From CAVZYN01 sp963779515 (GTDB lineage Bacteria > Pseudomonadota > Alphaproteobacteria > Rhizobiales > Hyphomicrobiaceae), in the NCBI GenBank assembly GCA_963779515.1, contig CAVZYN010000004.1, positions 1-64,000 of the forward strand: a DNA stretch of 64,000 nt. Reading direction: 5' to 3'. The notes under the pieces are model-generated. The model was not told where the DNA came from. It saw only the letters and a program-made list of their open reading frames with translations, and did not search any database. A program made the position numbers and the translations under genes. Of the stretch, positions 62,421 through 64,000 are shown in pieces; position 1 is the first letter of the stretch; each line of letters starts with the position of its first letter.

Positions 62421-63365
62421 ATGCAAGAACGTCCTGTGGCCGGTTGGTTGGAGGTCATGACCTCGAAGAAGGGCGTGACGATTGCTGTTCCGGCGCTGCT
62501 GCTGCTGGCCGGTGCGCTGGCGGTTGGACGGACCAAGACCGAGCCGGGCGTCGCAGCGCTCGCCCAGACAGTTGTGATGGCGCAATCGGCAGGAGCGACA
62601 ACTGATGCGAGCAAGGCTGGGGATGCGAGCAAGGCTGGGGATGCGAGCAAGCCTGGGGATGCGAGCAAGGCTGGCAGCAGCTTCACGCCCGCACAGCGCA
62701 AGGAACTCGAGGCGCTGATTAAGGATTACCTCGTCAACAATCCCGAAGTGATGATGGAGATCCAGACGGCGCTCGAAGCCAAGATGGAGAAAATCCAGAG
62801 CGAGAAGATGCAGGCGGCGATCAAGGAAAACGCCAAGGATCTGTTTAAGTCCGTCAGCGCACCGGTCGTTGGCAACGTCAATGGCGACATCACGATCGTC
62901 GAGTTCTTCGACTACAACTGCGGCTATTGCAAGAAGGCGTTCATCGATCTGGCGCAGGTGGTCGAGAAGGATAAGAAAGTGCGCATCGTCATGAAGGAGT
63001 TCCCGATCCTGTCGAAGGGCTCGGAAGAGGCGGCCAAGGTGGCGCTCGCGTCGCGGATGCAGAACAAGTACTGGGAGGTGCATCGCGGGCTCCTGGAAAT
63101 GCAGGGGCAGGCCAACGAGGCGAGTGCCTTGAAGGTTGCCGAGAAGGCCGGATTGGATATGGCCAAACTCAAGCGCGACATGGCCTCGACCGACGTCAAG
63201 AAAGAGATCGACGACGTCCGCAAGCTGGCCCAGAAGATGGGCGTGCAAGGCACGCCGAACTTCATGGTGGGTGACCGGGTGATCGCGGGAGCGCCGGAAA
63301 ACCTCGCGGAATTGCTGATAAAAAACGTCGCTGAGCTGCGCCAGAACGGGTGTTCTGTTTGCTGA
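62421..63365 (+). CDS. DsbA family thiol-disulfide oxidoreductase
   Basis: The protein (314 residues from ATG 62421; ATG 62457 is an alternative) has an N-terminal signal/anchor (VTIAVPALLLLAGALAVG). A four-copy Asp-Ala-Ser-Lys-Ala-Gly repeat comes next, then a helical stalk (about 90-150), then a DsbA-like thioredoxin domain with the active CGYC in FFDYNCGYCKKAF. The cis-Pro is in GTPNFMVGD. The stalk resembles oligomeric Com1/ScsC-type proteins, which act more as isomerases than oxidases, but this is inferred. It starts 63 bases after the M48 protease gene and is likely cotranscribed. A terminator follows. Confidence 0.93.
   Translation: MQERPVAGWLEVMTSKKGVTIAVPALLLLAGALAVGRTKTEPGVAALAQTVVMAQSAGATTDASKAGDASKAGDASKPGDASKAGSSFTPAQRKELEALIKDYLVNNPEVMMEIQTALEAKMEKIQSEKMQAAIKENAKDLFKSVSAPVVGNVNGDITIVEFFDYNCGYCKKAFIDLAQVVEKDKKVRIVMKEFPILSKGSEEAAKVALASRMQNKYWEVHRGLLEMQGQANEASALKVAEKAGLDMAKLKRDMASTDVKKEIDDVRKLAQKMGVQGTPNFMVGDRVIAGAPENLAELLIKNVAELRQNGCSVC
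62604..62675 (+). repeat. 18-base tandem repeat, four copies, inside the dsbA-like gene
   Basis: The unit GATGCGAGCAAGGCTGGG occurs at 62604, 62622, 62640 and 62658. The third copy has one G-to-C change (Ala to Pro) and the fourth ends one base differently. It encodes DASKAG repeats in the linker after the membrane anchor. Confidence 0.92.
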
Positions 63366-63465
63366 CGGGCGTCTGACGGTTGGTTAATCCGCCAAAATAC
63401 AACTGTTGATCGGTGTTTAGGGCAAGGCTACCTGCCTTTCGCCGCGCCGGCAAAGCTGATACACG

Positions 63466-63497
63466 AGGCCGCAGATCAATGCTGCGGCCTTGTTTTT
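63466..63497 (+). terminator. Rho-independent terminator after the dsbA-like gene
   Basis: AGGCCGCAG (63466-63474) pairs perfectly with CTGCGGCCT (63482-63490), followed by TGTTTTT. It separates the M48/DsbA unit from accB. Confidence 0.88.
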
Positions 63498-63623
63498 GGC
63501 CGGTCGGCCAGCGCCATTGGGGCCTGCCGGCTCCTTCGGTTATCCGGGCAGTTATCCGGGTGTCTTGCGTGGTCGGTCGAGATCTCGGGGCCGCAGCACA
63601 TGGAGCGCGCGAAGAGCACACGA

Positions 63624-64000
63624 ATGGCGAAGGAAACCAAAGACAAGAGCAGCGTCGAGCACGGTCTGATCCGGGAGCTGGCGGAGCTGCTGAACGAGAC
63701 GGGACTTTCGGAAATCGAAGTGGAACGCGAGGGCCTTCGGCTCCGCGTCGCGCGGCAGGTCTCAGTCGCGGCGCATGTCGCGGCACCTGCGGCGCTGGCG
63801 CACGGTGGCGGCGCGGAGAGCGGTGCGGCTGGTGCGGTCGCGCCGGCCCGAGCGAGTGATCCGGCAAGCCATCCGGGCGTGGTGAAATCGCCGATGGTCG
63901 GGACGGCTTACCGCGCTTCGGAGCCAGGGGCCGCGCCCTTCGTCGAGGCTGGCACGCGGGTCTCGCAGGGCCAAACGCTGCTGATCATCGAAGCGATGAA
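63624..64000 (+). CDS. accB: biotin carboxyl carrier protein of acetyl-CoA carboxylase (partial)
   Basis: AccB carries biotin for acetyl-CoA carboxylase in fatty acid synthesis. The visible 125 residues start MAKETKDKSSVEHGLIRELA and continue through an Ala/Pro/Gly linker to the biotinyl domain (VVKSPMVGTAYRASEPGAAP). The window ends two bases into the Lys codon of the biotinylation motif EAMK. The start is ATG 63624. The gene runs off the window and would normally be followed by accC. Only 258 bases, holding a terminator and no gene, separate it from the dsbA-like gene. Confidence 0.95.
   Translation, partial: MAKETKDKSSVEHGLIRELAELLNETGLSEIEVEREGLRLRVARQVSVAAHVAAPAALAHGGGAESGAAGAVAPARASDPASHPGVVKSPMVGTAYRASEPGAAPFVEAGTRVSQGQTLLIIEAM

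Noticed and set aside
62604..62675. CRISPR-like array
   Set aside because: The 18-base copies are directly adjacent without spacers and encode an in-frame protein repeat.

Overview
The window is a high-GC chromosomal stretch of an alphaproteobacterium, most likely order Hyphomicrobiales (Rhizobiales). This rests on gene order: trpS-usp-nfuA-tsaB-rimI-fur/mur-miaB-phoH-ybeY-corC-lnt-phrR-metK-trmB, then rimP-nusA-ylxR-infB-rbfA-truB-trhO-rpsO-pnp, with an alphaproteobacterial 6S RNA just upstream of ygfA. No 16S gene is present, so family and genus cannot be named.

Layout. (1) 1-8400: a decayed mobile region. An IS21-family element (about 4-2668) sits at the truncated end of a multiply frameshifted virD4/traG coupling-protein gene. 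It is followed by lower-GC hypothetical genes, several of them broken, up to the 3' end of a tRNA-Arg(ACG) gene at 8401-8477. That is the geometry of an integrated element whose boundary is the tRNA 3' end. (2) 8.9-13.6 kb: hyuB-hyuA (hydantoinase/oxoprolinase family) and an isocitrate-lyase-superfamily oxaloacetate decarboxylase, all on the minus strand. (3) 13.7-41.2 kb: housekeeping genes for peptidoglycan lipid flipping, tRNA charging and modification, Fe-S delivery, metal regulation, RNA maturation, lipoprotein acylation, SAM synthesis and translation, plus a ketopantoate reductase-family gene. (4) 41.3-45.0 kb: a Cu+-type P1B ATPase, a 3-hydroxyisobutyrate dehydrogenase-family enzyme and a carboxymuconolactone decarboxylase-family protein. 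(5) 45.1-50.2 kb: a tight minus-strand operon of a dCache-HAMP class III cyclase, an MscS channel with a C-terminal cyclic-nucleotide-binding-like domain, and a voltage-gated-type K+ channel with a similar domain. (6) 50.4-54.7 kb: two MFS transporters flanking a sulfite-dehydrogenase-like molybdoenzyme/cytochrome c pair preceded by a perfect palindrome. (7) 54.8-64.0 kb: an alpha/beta hydrolase, MepA, 6S RNA, ygfA, a YmdB-like phosphoesterase, a methyltransferase and an NDUFA9-like protein, a periplasmic M48 protease, a DsbA-like protein, and accB cut by the window edge.

The most interesting item is the cyclase-MscS-K+ channel operon. Its three genes look like sensor, messenger enzyme and two ion-channel effectors. 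By eye, however, the cyclase lacks one metal-binding Asp and the transition-state Asn, and both channel domains lack the usual Glu/Arg of the phosphate-binding cassette. Two regulatory sites fit their genes well: an Irr/ICE-like palindrome inside the nfuA promoter, and an ATTC-N8-GAAT palindrome (SqrR/BigR type) before the sulfite dehydrogenase genes.

Caveat on quality. Several genes that should be intact (ybeY, pnp, hyuB, an MFS gene, an alpha/beta hydrolase, perhaps the miaB 3' end) are each interrupted by single-base shifts that are easily repaired by eye. This suggests residual indel errors in the assembly rather than wholesale gene decay, except in the 1-8.4 kb island where decay is heavier.
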